Source of the DNA: Prevotella sp.
Lineage (GTDB): Bacteria > Bacteroidota > Bacteroidia > Bacteroidales > Bacteroidaceae
Direction: 5' to 3'
NCBI GenBank assembly: GCA_017428055.1
Contig: JAFRRN010000098.1
Location: 1 to 56,732 of the forward strand
DNA: 56,732 nucleotides
Both the position numbers and the translations under genes were made by a program. The notes beneath the pieces were generated by a model, which was not told the origin of the DNA, ran no database searches, and worked only from the letters and a program-made list of their open reading frames with translations. Shown here piece after piece: positions 36,825 to 45,865 of this stretch (positions within the stretch are counted from its first letter, which is position 1; the number at the start of each line of letters is the position of its first letter).

Positions 36825-39800
36825 TTATTGGATGGTGATAGCCTTCCCCTGATGGATATACAGACCCTTTTGGGTTGGCTTGCCAGAGAGTTTCACACCT
36901 TGTAAGGTGTACCATGCGCCGTCAGTGGCGTTGGCATCAAGAGCCTTGATGCCTGTGGCGTCGCCACCGAATCCGAGGGTGAGAGCCTTTGCGCCGCTCG
37001 CACCCTCATAAATGAGGAATGCCTTGTAGGCAGCAAGTGTCTCGCCACTATACCGATAGAAGTTGATGTAGCTGTCAGAACCCCTGCCAAGAGTATAGAC
37101 GACACCGCTCGACTGCGCAGCCTCCAATGCTGCCGCCGGTGTAATGACCTCCACTGAGCCGGAGAGGATGCTTTCGTACTTCAACGCTGTCGCCTCGCTG
37201 ATTTTCGGGAAACGGTAGGTTCCCGTATTGCCTTGGATGATGACACCCGTATTGGCTGGGATGTCCTGGTTGAGGCGGGCGGCGCGTAGCTCCTTGCCGT
37301 TGATGCCCGTGATGTAATACACGCCGAGCAGGTCGGGGTCGTATGTCTGATAGGGAATCGACACAGGGAAGTCAAGATAGAGGGTCGTCAAGCCTACGCT
37401 GGTTATCTCCACGTCGAAATAGTCGGGATAAGCCTTCGTGGCGGTGGCGTTGAGTTGTACGTTGACACTCTCTGCGCGGTCGCTTGACAATGTGACTGTT
37501 CCCGTGTATGTGCCTTGTGCTGCCGGGGCAAAGGTCACGGTGACGGTTGCACCCTCCTCGGCATCGGCAATGCTGATGTTAGTGGGGTCTACGCTGAACA
37601 CGTCGCCGCCTTCAGTCACGGTGACAGTAACATTGCCAATGAGGTCTGCACCAAGCACGTCGAAAGTCTTGGTCGTGGTTTGCCCAGCTTCAATCACATC
37701 AAACACCAACTCTTCGGGATCTGCCATCAACTCGGGAGTCGTGGCTGTGCCAGAGAGGTTGACGGTGACGCTTGTGGCATTGGTGCTACTTAACGTAATG
37801 GTACCAGTGAACGTTCCTGCCGTCGTCGGGCTGAAGGTCACGGTGATGTCCTTGCCCGTCTCTGCCTGTGCCACGCTGACGCTTGTGGCATTGATGCTGT
37901 ACACGCCATTGGCATCGGTGAGCGTTGCCGTGATGTTGCCCTCAAGGTTCTCGCCCGTCACGTTGAAGGTTTGTGTCACGGGGATGCCCGTGGTGGTCTC
38001 AAACGTGAGGTCGGTGGGGTTGGCAGTGATGGTGGGGTTGTTGGCATTTTCCAAGATGTACTTGATGCCCGCCAAGGCATCAATCTTGCCCTGCCCGAAG
38101 TGGGAAGCGTAGGTGCCGGTGACATAGCTGTCCTTGATGGCAGTCTCTGCCATCACCTCCTTCACCTTGTCGGGGGTGAGTGTCGGGTCTACTTGCAGCC
38201 ACAGGGCAGTGATGCCAGCGGCGCAAGGCGTTGCCATGGACGTTCCCGACATGGCACCGAGCTTCTTGTTCGTGCCGTAGGCATAGTAATAGTTAGATGC
38301 ACTATAGCCACTGTTATATGCGGCAATGATGACTTCCCCTGGTGCGGTAATCCAAGGCTGCTTGAGTCCTGTAGGACCATATCCTTCTGCTTGGTAACTG
38401 GAGAACATGCTGACCTGTTCGTATGTGCCGTTGTTAGTCCAAGATTGGTTAGAGGCAGAATTAGTGCCTGCCCGCCAATACTTGCTCGAAACATACGAGC
38501 CGACGGAGATGACACTTGGGAACGATGCCTCGTCGCTGGCGGAGCTTTCGTTCGTGCCAGCTTTAAATGTGTTACCATTGACAGAGGCAGAGGATGAGGC
38601 AAAGTCTATATATACTGCGGGCCATGAGTCCACATAGCATGTGCCGCTCTTGGGATAGACACTCATTCCTATCTTATAGTTGGTGCTTACTGGCTTGAGG
38701 TAATATAAAATGGTTTCCACATACCATTTGTTATTGTGTTCATCCTTTTCCAAGTAGCCACAGAGATAACCGTAGTTGTCGCTGTCGTTGTTGTTGGCAG
38801 TGAAATAGGTACTCAACTTGGTTGTTCCATCGCTACCTGTGTCATTGACGCTGATTTCTGCGCCATAGAGTTCGATGTTACCCTCATTATCCACGAAATA
38901 GTCATCCGTGGTTATTTCGTTGGAAGTCCAAAGGATGGAGTTGCTGCTGGTATTCACCACGTAGTAGCGTACTGCAAGTTCCACGTTGGGTGTACGTGCG
39001 TAGCTAAGAGCAACTCCATAGTCCATGTTGTAACTGCTGCGCGTCTGGCTACTGAGTACGGTCATGGCTGGTGCCGATGCGGAGGCATTCTTGTAATGGT
39101 AAATGCCATCCTCGCCCTCGTTGCCAGATGCAAAGAGGATAATCTTGCCCGCTCCCGTATATTGTGCGCAGACATCTGCCATGTCACCCGTGCCGTCGTG
39201 TGGTCCGAAATGTCCGCCGAGACTCAGTGAGATGACGCAGGGCTTGCCCACTTGGTCGGCATAGTCGCTGATGTTCTTGATACAGGCGGAGATGTTGGCG
39301 TCGGTTAGCTCCTCGCCGAGGTCGCAAAGCACGAGGTCCGTGCCGGGTGCCATGCCACCGAACTTGGCATTGCTCACGGTGGAGTAACTGGTGCCCGTCG
39401 TATAGACGTATGCCGTGGCGGTGTAGTCGCTACCGCCGGCAATGCTGCTGGTGTGTGTGCCGTGGGTCTCGTCGGCGTAATAATACGATGAGCCAGTATA
39501 TTCCTGCAATTCCTCGGCATCGGTATTATAGACGTATTTTTTCTTGATACGTCCCGAGAACATTTGATGACCGAAGTCTATGCCCGTGTCAATGATACCC
39601 AGCACCACTCCAGTTCCGTTGTATGCTTGCAGTAACCCTGCCGCCTGTGCGTCGGAGGAGTAGTTGAGCACGTCGTCCACGTTCGTCATCACGCGGCTGC
39701 GGTAGGTTTTCTTCTTCAGCTTCTTGGCGACAGACACCTTGGTGACATTGCCCAATGCTGCCACTTTCTCAATGGCATTCACGGGTACGTTGGCAGTTAC

Positions 39801-40169
39801 CTTGCCGTCAAACTTGGCTTGGATCTTCACGCCGAGTGCCTCGAGGGCAGCGTAGTTGTCATTGGTCATGCTGATCCAGCATTGCACCATCTTCACGCCA
39901 TTGACGGTCGATGGTGTGGCGAATGGAAAACCGTCGCCCTCATCGTCGTCCTCAGCTGTTGTCTCGGTGGCACCGGGTGCTTTCCAAGGAGCGTTTCTCT
40001 TGTTTTTCTTCATCTGGGTCATCTCCTTCTTGGCGGCATCGAGTGACAACTTGCCGTCGCGGTCGGCGATGACGATGCGCGTGCTTGGTGAAATCTTTGT
40101 CGCTTTCTGCGCGTAGGAGACGAGGAACGTTCCTGCGAGGAAGGCAATCAGTAATAATAGCTTTTTCAT
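36825..40169 (-). CDS. Secreted S8 (subtilisin) protease, second copy
   Basis: The chosen start gives MKKLLLLIAFLAGTFLVSYAQ, matching the paralogue downstream; an ATG five codons earlier is possible. The protein has 1114 residues. The propeptide-like region contains LGVKIQAKFDGKVTANVPVN. The triad is Asp194 in GIIDTGIDFGH, His236 in THGTHTSSIAGG and serine in MSGTSMATPCAAG. Only two Ig-like repeats follow (ANPTDLTF, ADPEELVF), then the GLTTLYLDFPVSIPYQTYD domain and the tail AWYTLQGVKLSGKPTQKG. It is closely related to its two neighbours and best explained by tandem duplication. It follows the small acidic protein gene by 27 bases. Confidence 0.9.
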   Translation of the reverse strand: MKKLLLLIAFLAGTFLVSYAQKATKISPSTRIVIADRDGKLSLDAAKKEMTQMKKNKRNAPWKAPGATETTAEDDDEGDGFPFATPSTVNGVKMVQCWISMTNDNYAALEALGVKIQAKFDGKVTANVPVNAIEKVAALGNVTKVSVAKKLKKKTYRSRVMTNVDDVLNYSSDAQAAGLLQAYNGTGVVLGIIDTGIDFGHQMFSGRIKKKYVYNTDAEELQEYTGSSYYYADETHGTHTSSIAGGSDYTATAYVYTTGTSYSTVSNAKFGGMAPGTDLVLCDLGEELTDANISACIKNISDYADQVGKPCVISLSLGGHFGPHDGTGDMADVCAQYTGAGKIILFASGNEGEDGIYHYKNASASAPAMTVLSSQTRSSYNMDYGVALSYARTPNVELAVRYYVVNTSSNSILWTSNEITTDDYFVDNEGNIELYGAEISVNDTGSDGTTKLSTYFTANNNDSDNYGYLCGYLEKDEHNNKWYVETILYYLKPVSTNYKIGMSVYPKSGTCYVDSWPAVYIDFASSSASVNGNTFKAGTNESSASDEASFPSVISVGSYVSSKYWRAGTNSASNQSWTNNGTYEQVSMFSSYQAEGYGPTGLKQPWITAPGEVIIAAYNSGYSASNYYYAYGTNKKLGAMSGTSMATPCAAGITALWLQVDPTLTPDKVKEVMAETAIKDSYVTGTYASHFGQGKIDALAGIKYILENANNPTITANPTDLTFETTTGIPVTQTFNVTGENLEGNITATLTDANGVYSINATSVSVAQAETGKDITVTFSPTTAGTFTGTITLSSTNATSVTVNLSGTATTPELMADPEELVFDVIEAGQTTTKTFDVLGADLIGNVTVTVTEGGDVFSVDPTNISIADAEEGATVTVTFAPAAQGTYTGTVTLSSDRAESVNVQLNATATKAYPDYFDVEITSVGLTTLYLDFPVSIPYQTYDPDLLGVYYITGINGKELRAARLNQDIPANTGVIIQGNTGTYRFPKISEATALKYESILSGSVEVITPAAALEAAQSSGVVYTLGRGSDSYINFYRYSGETLAAYKAFLIYEGASGAKALTLGFGGDATGIKALDANATDGAWYTLQGVKLSGKPTQKGLYIHQGKAITIQ

Positions 40170-40196
40170 ATTCAATAGTTTCAAAGATGAGAACTC

Positions 40197-40394
40197 TTAT
40201 TCACTCCACACGTTGACTTTGGCATTGGTGGGGGTGGGGTCCATGGGGTCAAAGGGTCCTGGCTCGTCGGTGTCATGACCCAACTGTTCTTGGGTAGTTC
40301 CCTCTCCAAGTTCCCATCCCATCAGATAGTGTCTTGAAATGAAATCGTTAACCTTGATTCTTGGCTTGATGTAGCCTTTCACAATCTTTTCCAT
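40197..40394 (-). CDS. Small acidic protein between proteases
   Basis: This 65-residue protein starts MEKIVKGYIKPRIKVNDFIS, contains LMGWELGEGTTQEQLGHD and ends NAKVNVWSE, with a proline- and acid-rich stretch before the end. It has no signal peptide and no cysteine. It is a diverged paralogue of the 62-residue protein at the operon end. It lies 31 bases after the first protease gene and 27 before the second, so it is cotranscribed with both. Its position rules out being a cis propeptide, since each protease carries its own. The function is unknown. Confidence 0.75.
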   Translation of the reverse strand: MEKIVKGYIKPRIKVNDFISRHYLMGWELGEGTTQEQLGHDTDEPGPFDPMDPTPTNAKVNVWSE

Positions 40395-40425
40395 AAATGT
40401 TGCTTTTGTTATTCTATTATTTATT

Positions 40426-43400
40426 TTATTGAATGATTACCGTATTGCCGTTGTGAATATACATTCCCTTGCGGACGGGCTTGCGAGAAAGCTTCACGCC
40501 CTGCACGGTGTACCAAGAGCCCTCCTCCGCATCGGCATTGATGGTGTCGATGCCCGTGGCATCGCCCTCAAAGCCTAAGGTAAGCGACTTCGCACCGCTT
40601 GCTCCCTCGTAGATGAGGAAAGCCTTGTATGCGGAAAGCTTGCTGCCGCTATACCTATAGAAGTTGATGTAGGAGTCAGACCCCCTGCCGAGGGTGTAGA
40701 TGATACCGCTTGACTGCGCTGCCTCCAAAGCTGCCGCAGGGGTGATGTCCTCCACGGAGCCGGAGAGGATGCTGTTGTACTTCAATGGCGTTGCCTCATC
40801 GATTTTTGGGAATACGTATGTTCCCTTGTTTCCTTGGATGATGACTCCCGTGTGTGCGGGGATGTCCTTGTTGAGGCGAGCGGCACGTAGCTCCTTGCCG
40901 TTGATGCCCGTGATGTAATATACGCCGAGCAAGTCGGGATCGTATTCCTGGTATGGGATTTTCACGGGGAAGTCGAGGTAGAGCGTTGTCAGTCCTACGT
41001 TGCTGATGACCACGTCAAACGACGCGGGGTAGGCTTTCGTGGCTGTGGCGTTGAGCTGCACGTTGACGCTCTCGGCTTGGTCGCTGCTCAAGGTGACAGT
41101 CCCTGTGTAGGTGCCTTGTTCTTGTGGGGCGAAGGTCACGGTGATGGTGGCACCCTCCTCGGCATCGGCCTTGCTGATGGTGGCGGCATCGATACTGAAC
41201 ACGTCGCTGCCCTCCGTCACGGTGGCTGTCACGTTGCCAAGCAGGTTGGTGCCCAAGACGGTGAATGTCGCGGTTGTGGACTGTCCCTGCCCTGCCTCAA
41301 TCTCGTCGAAGGTCAATTCGTCGGGGTCTGCAATCAGCTCGGGAGCCACGGCGGTACCTGCGAGTTGCACGGTGACGCTCTCGGCATAGAGTGTGGAAAG
41401 GGTGACGCTACCCGTGTATGTGCCAACCGCCGTGGGGCTGAAAGTCACGGTGAACGTTGCTTCGTCTTCTGCCGCTGACGCACTGACGGAGGCCGGTGTG
41501 ATGGCAAACACGCCGTTATCGTCTGTGAGCGTGGCGGTCACTTCGCCCGATAGGTCTGCTCCCAATACGCTGAAAGTCTTGCTGTCTGTCTCGGTGACGA
41601 TGGCGTTGAATGCCAGGCTTTCGGGATCAGCGATGATCTCGGGCGGCGTAGCCGTACCCGTCAGGTTGACGGTGACGCTTTCCGCATTGCTGCTGGCGAG
41701 GGTGATGGTGCCCGTGAATGTGCCATTGGCGGTTGGGCTGAAGGTCACGGTGATGTCCTTGCCGTCCTCTGCGTCGGCAACGCTCACGCTTGTTGCGTCG
41801 ATGCTGAACACGCCGTTGTCGTCGGCGAGGGTGGCAGTGATGTCGCTCTCAAGGTATGCGCCCTTCACGTTGAACGTGCCGGAAGCCGTCTTGCCCGTCG
41901 TGGCAGCCAGCGTGAGCGATGTCGGGTTGGCTATAATGGTCGGGTCTTCGTCTTCATCGATGGTGACGACAGTCTTCTTATAAAGATAAATGCTGGAGGC
42001 AGAGGTACTCAGACTGAACCCATTGCTGTAGTAGACATAGTAGGATCTCATCATCCCACTATAGTATAGGTAATTATTGGTGCCGTTCCAAGTCCAATTC
42101 GTCGAAGTCGTGGAGATGGCCAAAGAGCGAGTCATCGTACCTGATGCATAAATATAATAGTTCCCATTCTTGAACGTATATCCGCTTGCCGTCGTCCAGA
42201 CGGATGTGGCATCTACGTCATCGGACTGGATATAGGGCGCAGAGGAGATGTTGTCGGCAGACTTCACGGTCACTGCGTCGGCGGCGACGGTTGTCCCGCT
42301 ATGTCCGAGGGCATATCCTGCACCCGCCGTGTTGCGACTTACAATCAAGTACTCATTGCCAGCAGTAATGGCATTAGTCAATTGATAAATAGTAGCTGTT
42401 GTCTGCTTGGGTTTGGAGATACCCGTCAGGCTTACCGTGACGGTCTCAGCACCCGCGCTGGTGAGTGTGAGCGTGCCTTCGTATGTACCCGTTGCCGTCG
42501 GCGCGTTGAAGGTGACGGTGATGTCCTTGCCGTCATCGCTCAGAGCATCGGCATTGGCGATGGAGGTCGTGTTAATAGAGAAGCCTGTGCCACTGACTGC
42601 CACGGTGACATTTTCCGTGAGGAACTTGCCCGAAACATTGAGTGTCTGCGTGTCGGTCTCGCCCTTGATGGCCTCGAAAGTCATACTCTCCTGGTCGGCG
42701 ATGATAGTAGGTGTTGCTGCCTCGGCAGTACCCGTCAGGCTGATGGTCACGCTCTCGGCATTGCTGCTCGTGAGAGTGATGGTGCCCGTGGTGTTGCCTG
42801 CCGCTGTGGGCGACCATGTGATGGTCAATGTGGCGGTTGCCGAGCCATTGGTTTGTGTGATGGTGGTCTTGTCAACAGAGAATGCGCTGTCGCCCGCCTT
42901 TGTCACAGTGATGTTCCCTTCCAGGCTGATGCCCGTCACTGTGACTTCCTTGGTGTAGGTCATCGTGGCATAGCCCGTAAACGCAAGTTCCGTAGGGGTG
43001 GCGGTGATGGTTGGTCCGCCCGTCACGCCGAGAATATACTGGAGGCCCTTGATGGCGTTGATCTTGCCGTGTGTGCCGAAGGTCTTGGCACCGTGTGCGC
43101 CGCTGCCCGTGCCGTTGGTCCACTCGTCGGTGTCCCATGTCGCTGCCATCACCTCCTTGATATAGTCGGGGGAAGGGGTCTTGCCCACCTCCACGCAAGC
43201 CTGCAGCCATTGGGCAATGATGCCCGAGACGCACGGCGTTGCCATCGAGGTGCCCTCCATGGCGGCGTATGGGTATGTGGTATTGTTGACCACAAGGTCT
43301 TCAATGTAGTCGTCCGACCAATAACTGTATTCATCGACAGATGCCGTGTGGTAGTGGTTGATGGCAGCCACGATGCGGGCGCCGGGGGCGTTGATGTGCG

Positions 43401-45264
43401 GCAGGGCGGTGCCGAGAGGGCCGTACCCAGCTGTCTGCCAACTGGAGAAATAGGCATGGTCGCCGACATTGGGGTAACTACTGCTCCAATCATGTGCCGT
43501 TCCCGCATAGTCGGTGATGGAGTTTTTCGTCACGTAGGCACCCACGGAAATCACATTGCTGTAACAAGCATTGTCGCTCACCGAGCATTCATCGTTGCCC
43601 TTGCAATAGTTGTAGCTGCTGCTATTGAGGTTGAGGTCGGTGCCAAACCATGAATAAGAGTTCTCCCACATGTCGATGATGGTGGATGAGTTGCTGCTTG
43701 TAGGATAAACGGACACGCAGAACATATAGTCGCTATTGTAAACGCCGTCGCCATCACTGTCGGCATAGCTTGTCGAAAGCATGATAGGGGCGTAAATCTG
43801 CCAATAGTATTTGCTGTTGTTGGTGTCTTGGGTCCTGACAAGACGTATCTTTCCTGCGTCGCCATACATGTTGGAATAGCTCGACGATGACTTGAAGTAT
43901 TGCGCCAAGTCCGTAGACCCCGTCATGTCGATGGTGGTACTGGCACTGTATGCCGAACTGGAATAGACGATTTCACCCGTATTGACATTCACCACGTGGA
44001 ACTTCAACGATGTCGCCACGTTAGCCGTGCGGGCGTATGCCGTGATGGTTGGCATGAGCATTTCCACATTGCCGTCGGCATTGGAGAAGGAACGCTGCAC
44101 GTTGACAATCATCGGTTTGGAGCTTGTGGATGTGCCGCTGGCGTACATGCCGCCGCCGTTAGACGTGCCCATTTCCACAAAAGCGTCGGCACGCATACCG
44201 TCGTTAGAGGCGGCATAGACGATGATGTGGTTGTCGCCGGCATATTGGTTGACGATGCTGGCGATGGTTCCCGTGCCGTCGTGCGGTCCCACTTGTGAGC
44301 CAAGGCTCAATGAGATGACGCAGGGTTTGCCCACTTGGTCGGCATAGTTGCAGATGTTTTGGATGGCGGTTCCGATGGAGGTGGTGTACAGGCTGCTGAG
44401 ACCGGCAATCACGAGGTTTGCCTCGGGGGCCATGCCCCCATACGTGGCGTTGGCGTGGTCGTCGGTGACGGTCACCGTCGTGCCGTTGACGATGACGCTC
44501 GACCCGCCTGCCGTGGAAGATGTATGTGTGCCGTGGTCGCCTGTGTTGGTGTCGTAGGTCAAGTTGTTGATCTGTGTCGTGGAGGAGTAGGTGGTCAGGG
44601 ATGTGCTGTTGCTGCCACTAAGCGTGTAGGCTCTCACGATGCGCGTGTTTCCACTCTTGTCCTTAAAGGCGAGGTGTTGGAAGTCGATGCCCGTGTCTAT
44701 GATGCCGAGGATGACATTCTTGCCCGTGTATTGCTTGGTGAGGCCGAGGGCTTGCGCCGCCGCCGAGTTGGAGATGGCGTCTCCCGCCTGTGTCACGCTG
44801 CGTTGCAGGTCGTTGGTGGGTTGGAGTATCTCTGCCACTTCGATGCGCGTCACGTTGTCGAGTGCCGCCACTTCCTCGATCTTATCCACGGGGATGAGGG
44901 TGGTGGCGAGATCCTTGAACTTCGCCTCGAAGATGACGCCAAGGCTCTCCAATCCTGAGAAGTCGTTGTTTTTGACGGCGATGAACGCGGAGATCATCTT
45001 CACGCCATTCACCATCTCTGCCTCGGCGATGGGGCGGGTGTTATACAATTTGAGGCCAGGCTCTTTGCTCAAGTCGATGGGTGAGTCTGGTGTGGTGATG
45101 AGGTTGATTTCCTCTCTGTTGTTGATTTGGGGAAGTTGGGTTTCACCAAGTTGTTCCGACAGGAACATCAGGGTGGAAGCCGAATACTTGTTGGTGATGT
45201 CTCCTTGTGCGAATGTAACCGTGCAAGTCACCATCATGATGATGATCAGTAATCCTCTTCTCAT
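40426..45264 (-). CDS. Secreted S8 (subtilisin) protease, first copy
   Basis: At 1612 residues this is the largest protease of the operon, with a signal peptide (GLLIIIMMVTCTVTFAQ). A propeptide-like region (about 85-145) precedes the catalytic domain: Asp190 in GIIDTGIDFQH, His244 in DHGTHTSSTAGG, Ser673 in MEGTSMATPCVSG. Five Ig-like repeats follow (ATPTELAF, ADQESMTF, ANPTSLTL, ADPESLAF, ADPDELTF). Between the second and third is an insert of about 150 residues with a beta-rich, Tyr/Ser-rich composition. The end has the GLTTLYLDFPVKIPYQEYD domain and the tail SWYTVQGVKLSRKPVRKG. The start has a good GGAG site. Its promoter lies in the intergenic region shared with the pectinase gene. Confidence 0.9.
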   Translation of the reverse strand: MRRGLLIIIMMVTCTVTFAQGDITNKYSASTLMFLSEQLGETQLPQINNREEINLITTPDSPIDLSKEPGLKLYNTRPIAEAEMVNGVKMISAFIAVKNNDFSGLESLGVIFEAKFKDLATTLIPVDKIEEVAALDNVTRIEVAEILQPTNDLQRSVTQAGDAISNSAAAQALGLTKQYTGKNVILGIIDTGIDFQHLAFKDKSGNTRIVRAYTLSGSNSTSLTTYSSTTQINNLTYDTNTGDHGTHTSSTAGGSSVIVNGTTVTVTDDHANATYGGMAPEANLVIAGLSSLYTTSIGTAIQNICNYADQVGKPCVISLSLGSQVGPHDGTGTIASIVNQYAGDNHIIVYAASNDGMRADAFVEMGTSNGGGMYASGTSTSSKPMIVNVQRSFSNADGNVEMLMPTITAYARTANVATSLKFHVVNVNTGEIVYSSSAYSASTTIDMTGSTDLAQYFKSSSSYSNMYGDAGKIRLVRTQDTNNSKYYWQIYAPIMLSTSYADSDGDGVYNSDYMFCVSVYPTSSNSSTIIDMWENSYSWFGTDLNLNSSSYNYCKGNDECSVSDNACYSNVISVGAYVTKNSITDYAGTAHDWSSSYPNVGDHAYFSSWQTAGYGPLGTALPHINAPGARIVAAINHYHTASVDEYSYWSDDYIEDLVVNNTTYPYAAMEGTSMATPCVSGIIAQWLQACVEVGKTPSPDYIKEVMAATWDTDEWTNGTGSGAHGAKTFGTHGKINAIKGLQYILGVTGGPTITATPTELAFTGYATMTYTKEVTVTGISLEGNITVTKAGDSAFSVDKTTITQTNGSATATLTITWSPTAAGNTTGTITLTSSNAESVTISLTGTAEAATPTIIADQESMTFEAIKGETDTQTLNVSGKFLTENVTVAVSGTGFSINTTSIANADALSDDGKDITVTFNAPTATGTYEGTLTLTSAGAETVTVSLTGISKPKQTTATIYQLTNAITAGNEYLIVSRNTAGAGYALGHSGTTVAADAVTVKSADNISSAPYIQSDDVDATSVWTTASGYTFKNGNYYIYASGTMTRSLAISTTSTNWTWNGTNNYLYYSGMMRSYYVYYSNGFSLSTSASSIYLYKKTVVTIDEDEDPTIIANPTSLTLAATTGKTASGTFNVKGAYLESDITATLADDNGVFSIDATSVSVADAEDGKDITVTFSPTANGTFTGTITLASSNAESVTVNLTGTATPPEIIADPESLAFNAIVTETDSKTFSVLGADLSGEVTATLTDDNGVFAITPASVSASAAEDEATFTVTFSPTAVGTYTGSVTLSTLYAESVTVQLAGTAVAPELIADPDELTFDEIEAGQGQSTTATFTVLGTNLLGNVTATVTEGSDVFSIDAATISKADAEEGATITVTFAPQEQGTYTGTVTLSSDQAESVNVQLNATATKAYPASFDVVISNVGLTTLYLDFPVKIPYQEYDPDLLGVYYITGINGKELRAARLNKDIPAHTGVIIQGNKGTYVFPKIDEATPLKYNSILSGSVEDITPAAALEAAQSSGIIYTLGRGSDSYINFYRYSGSKLSAYKAFLIYEGASGAKSLTLGFEGDATGIDTINADAEEGSWYTVQGVKLSRKPVRKGMYIHNGNTVIIQ

Positions 45265-45570
45265 CGTTTGTTTTCTCCTTTCTTGATATTATACTATTGT
45301 AATAAACTTTATGTTCGTGTTATTATATAATGAACTTTGAAACCCAGCTTTACAGAGGAATATCTCTGTTGTCCCTTGTTTTACAAAACGGTTTTGGCTA
45401 CAAAAATACGCAAAATTGTTTAAATAATGTGTGTTATAATTACAATTTTGCCCTTTTTAGTTAAAAATACCACGAAAATGTGATTTTTCCCTGCTTTCCG
45501 AAGGCAAGGATGATGGCATCTACCTTTTCTTGGAGATATTGTATGATGGCGGCGGTTATATGTTTAGGCT

Positions 45571-45655
45571 TTGTTTTCGTATGGTAAACAAATTGTTTTC
45601 GTATGCTAAACAAGTTGTTTACGTATGGCAAACAAATTGTTTACGTATCGTAAAC
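45571..45655. repeat. Four tandem 22-bp palindromic sites
   Basis: Units start at 45571, 45593, 45615 and 45637 with an exact 22-base period, the last shortened to 19 bases. The consensus is TTGTTTwCGTATnGyAAAC, and most units approximate an inverted repeat (GTTTAC and GTAAAC around a five-base centre). A 22-base period is about two helical turns, so bound proteins would lie on one face of the DNA. The array is about 100-190 bases upstream of the pectinase promoter and may serve as a cooperative operator for either divergent transcript. Confidence 0.8.
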
Positions 45656-45698
45656 TTTTCTCGCAAAGGGCATTGATGGCAGCGGGAGCATCCATTAC

Positions 45699-45712
45699 CG
45701 TAAACGTTTACG
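45699..45712. promoter_or_regulatory. Perfect operator-like palindrome
   Basis: CGTAAACGTTTACG is an exact 14-base palindrome with a central CpG, similar in form to LacI-family operators. It contains the same GTAAAC/GTTTAC half-sites as the tandem array, here abutting. It lies 25 bases before the pectinase -33 region. Confidence 0.65.
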
Positions 45713-45736
45713 TATGTTTCCTGCGTGTTTGATGCC

Positions 45737-45765
45737 TTGACTTTTTGATAATTGTACTACCTTTG
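45737..45765 (+). promoter_or_regulatory. Promoter of the pectinase gene
   Basis: TACCTTTG (45758-45765) matches TAnnTTTG. TTGAC at 45737-45741 is a reasonable -33 element 18 bases upstream. The predicted leader is about 95 bases. Confidence 0.65.
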
Positions 45766-45865
45766 TTGCGACAAATCAAAGAATAATCAATTTTATTAGT
45801 GGGGTCAGCGAGGATTCCCTTATTAGAATACTTTTTCCAATTACTAACTATTATTTTAAAAACAA

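Larger units (their letters stand above)
45265..45865. other. Divergent regulatory region, protease operon and pectinase
   Basis: This 601-base gap drives two divergent transcripts and contains no convincing gene. A candidate -7 box for the protease operon is TATTTTTG on the minus strand at 45401-45408, without a clear -33. The right half holds a tandem palindromic array, a separate perfect palindrome and a promoter for the pectinase. About 45480-45570 shows nothing recognisable. Confidence 0.6.

Noticed and set aside
32169-40394. Small acidic proteins as trans-acting protease propeptides
   Set aside because: Each protease already has a propeptide-like region between signal peptide and catalytic domain, and the small proteins lack signal peptides to reach the exported proteases.
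45571-45655. Tandem repeats as a short CRISPR array
   Set aside because: The 22-base units abut with no spacers and are palindromic with promoter context; no cas genes are nearby.
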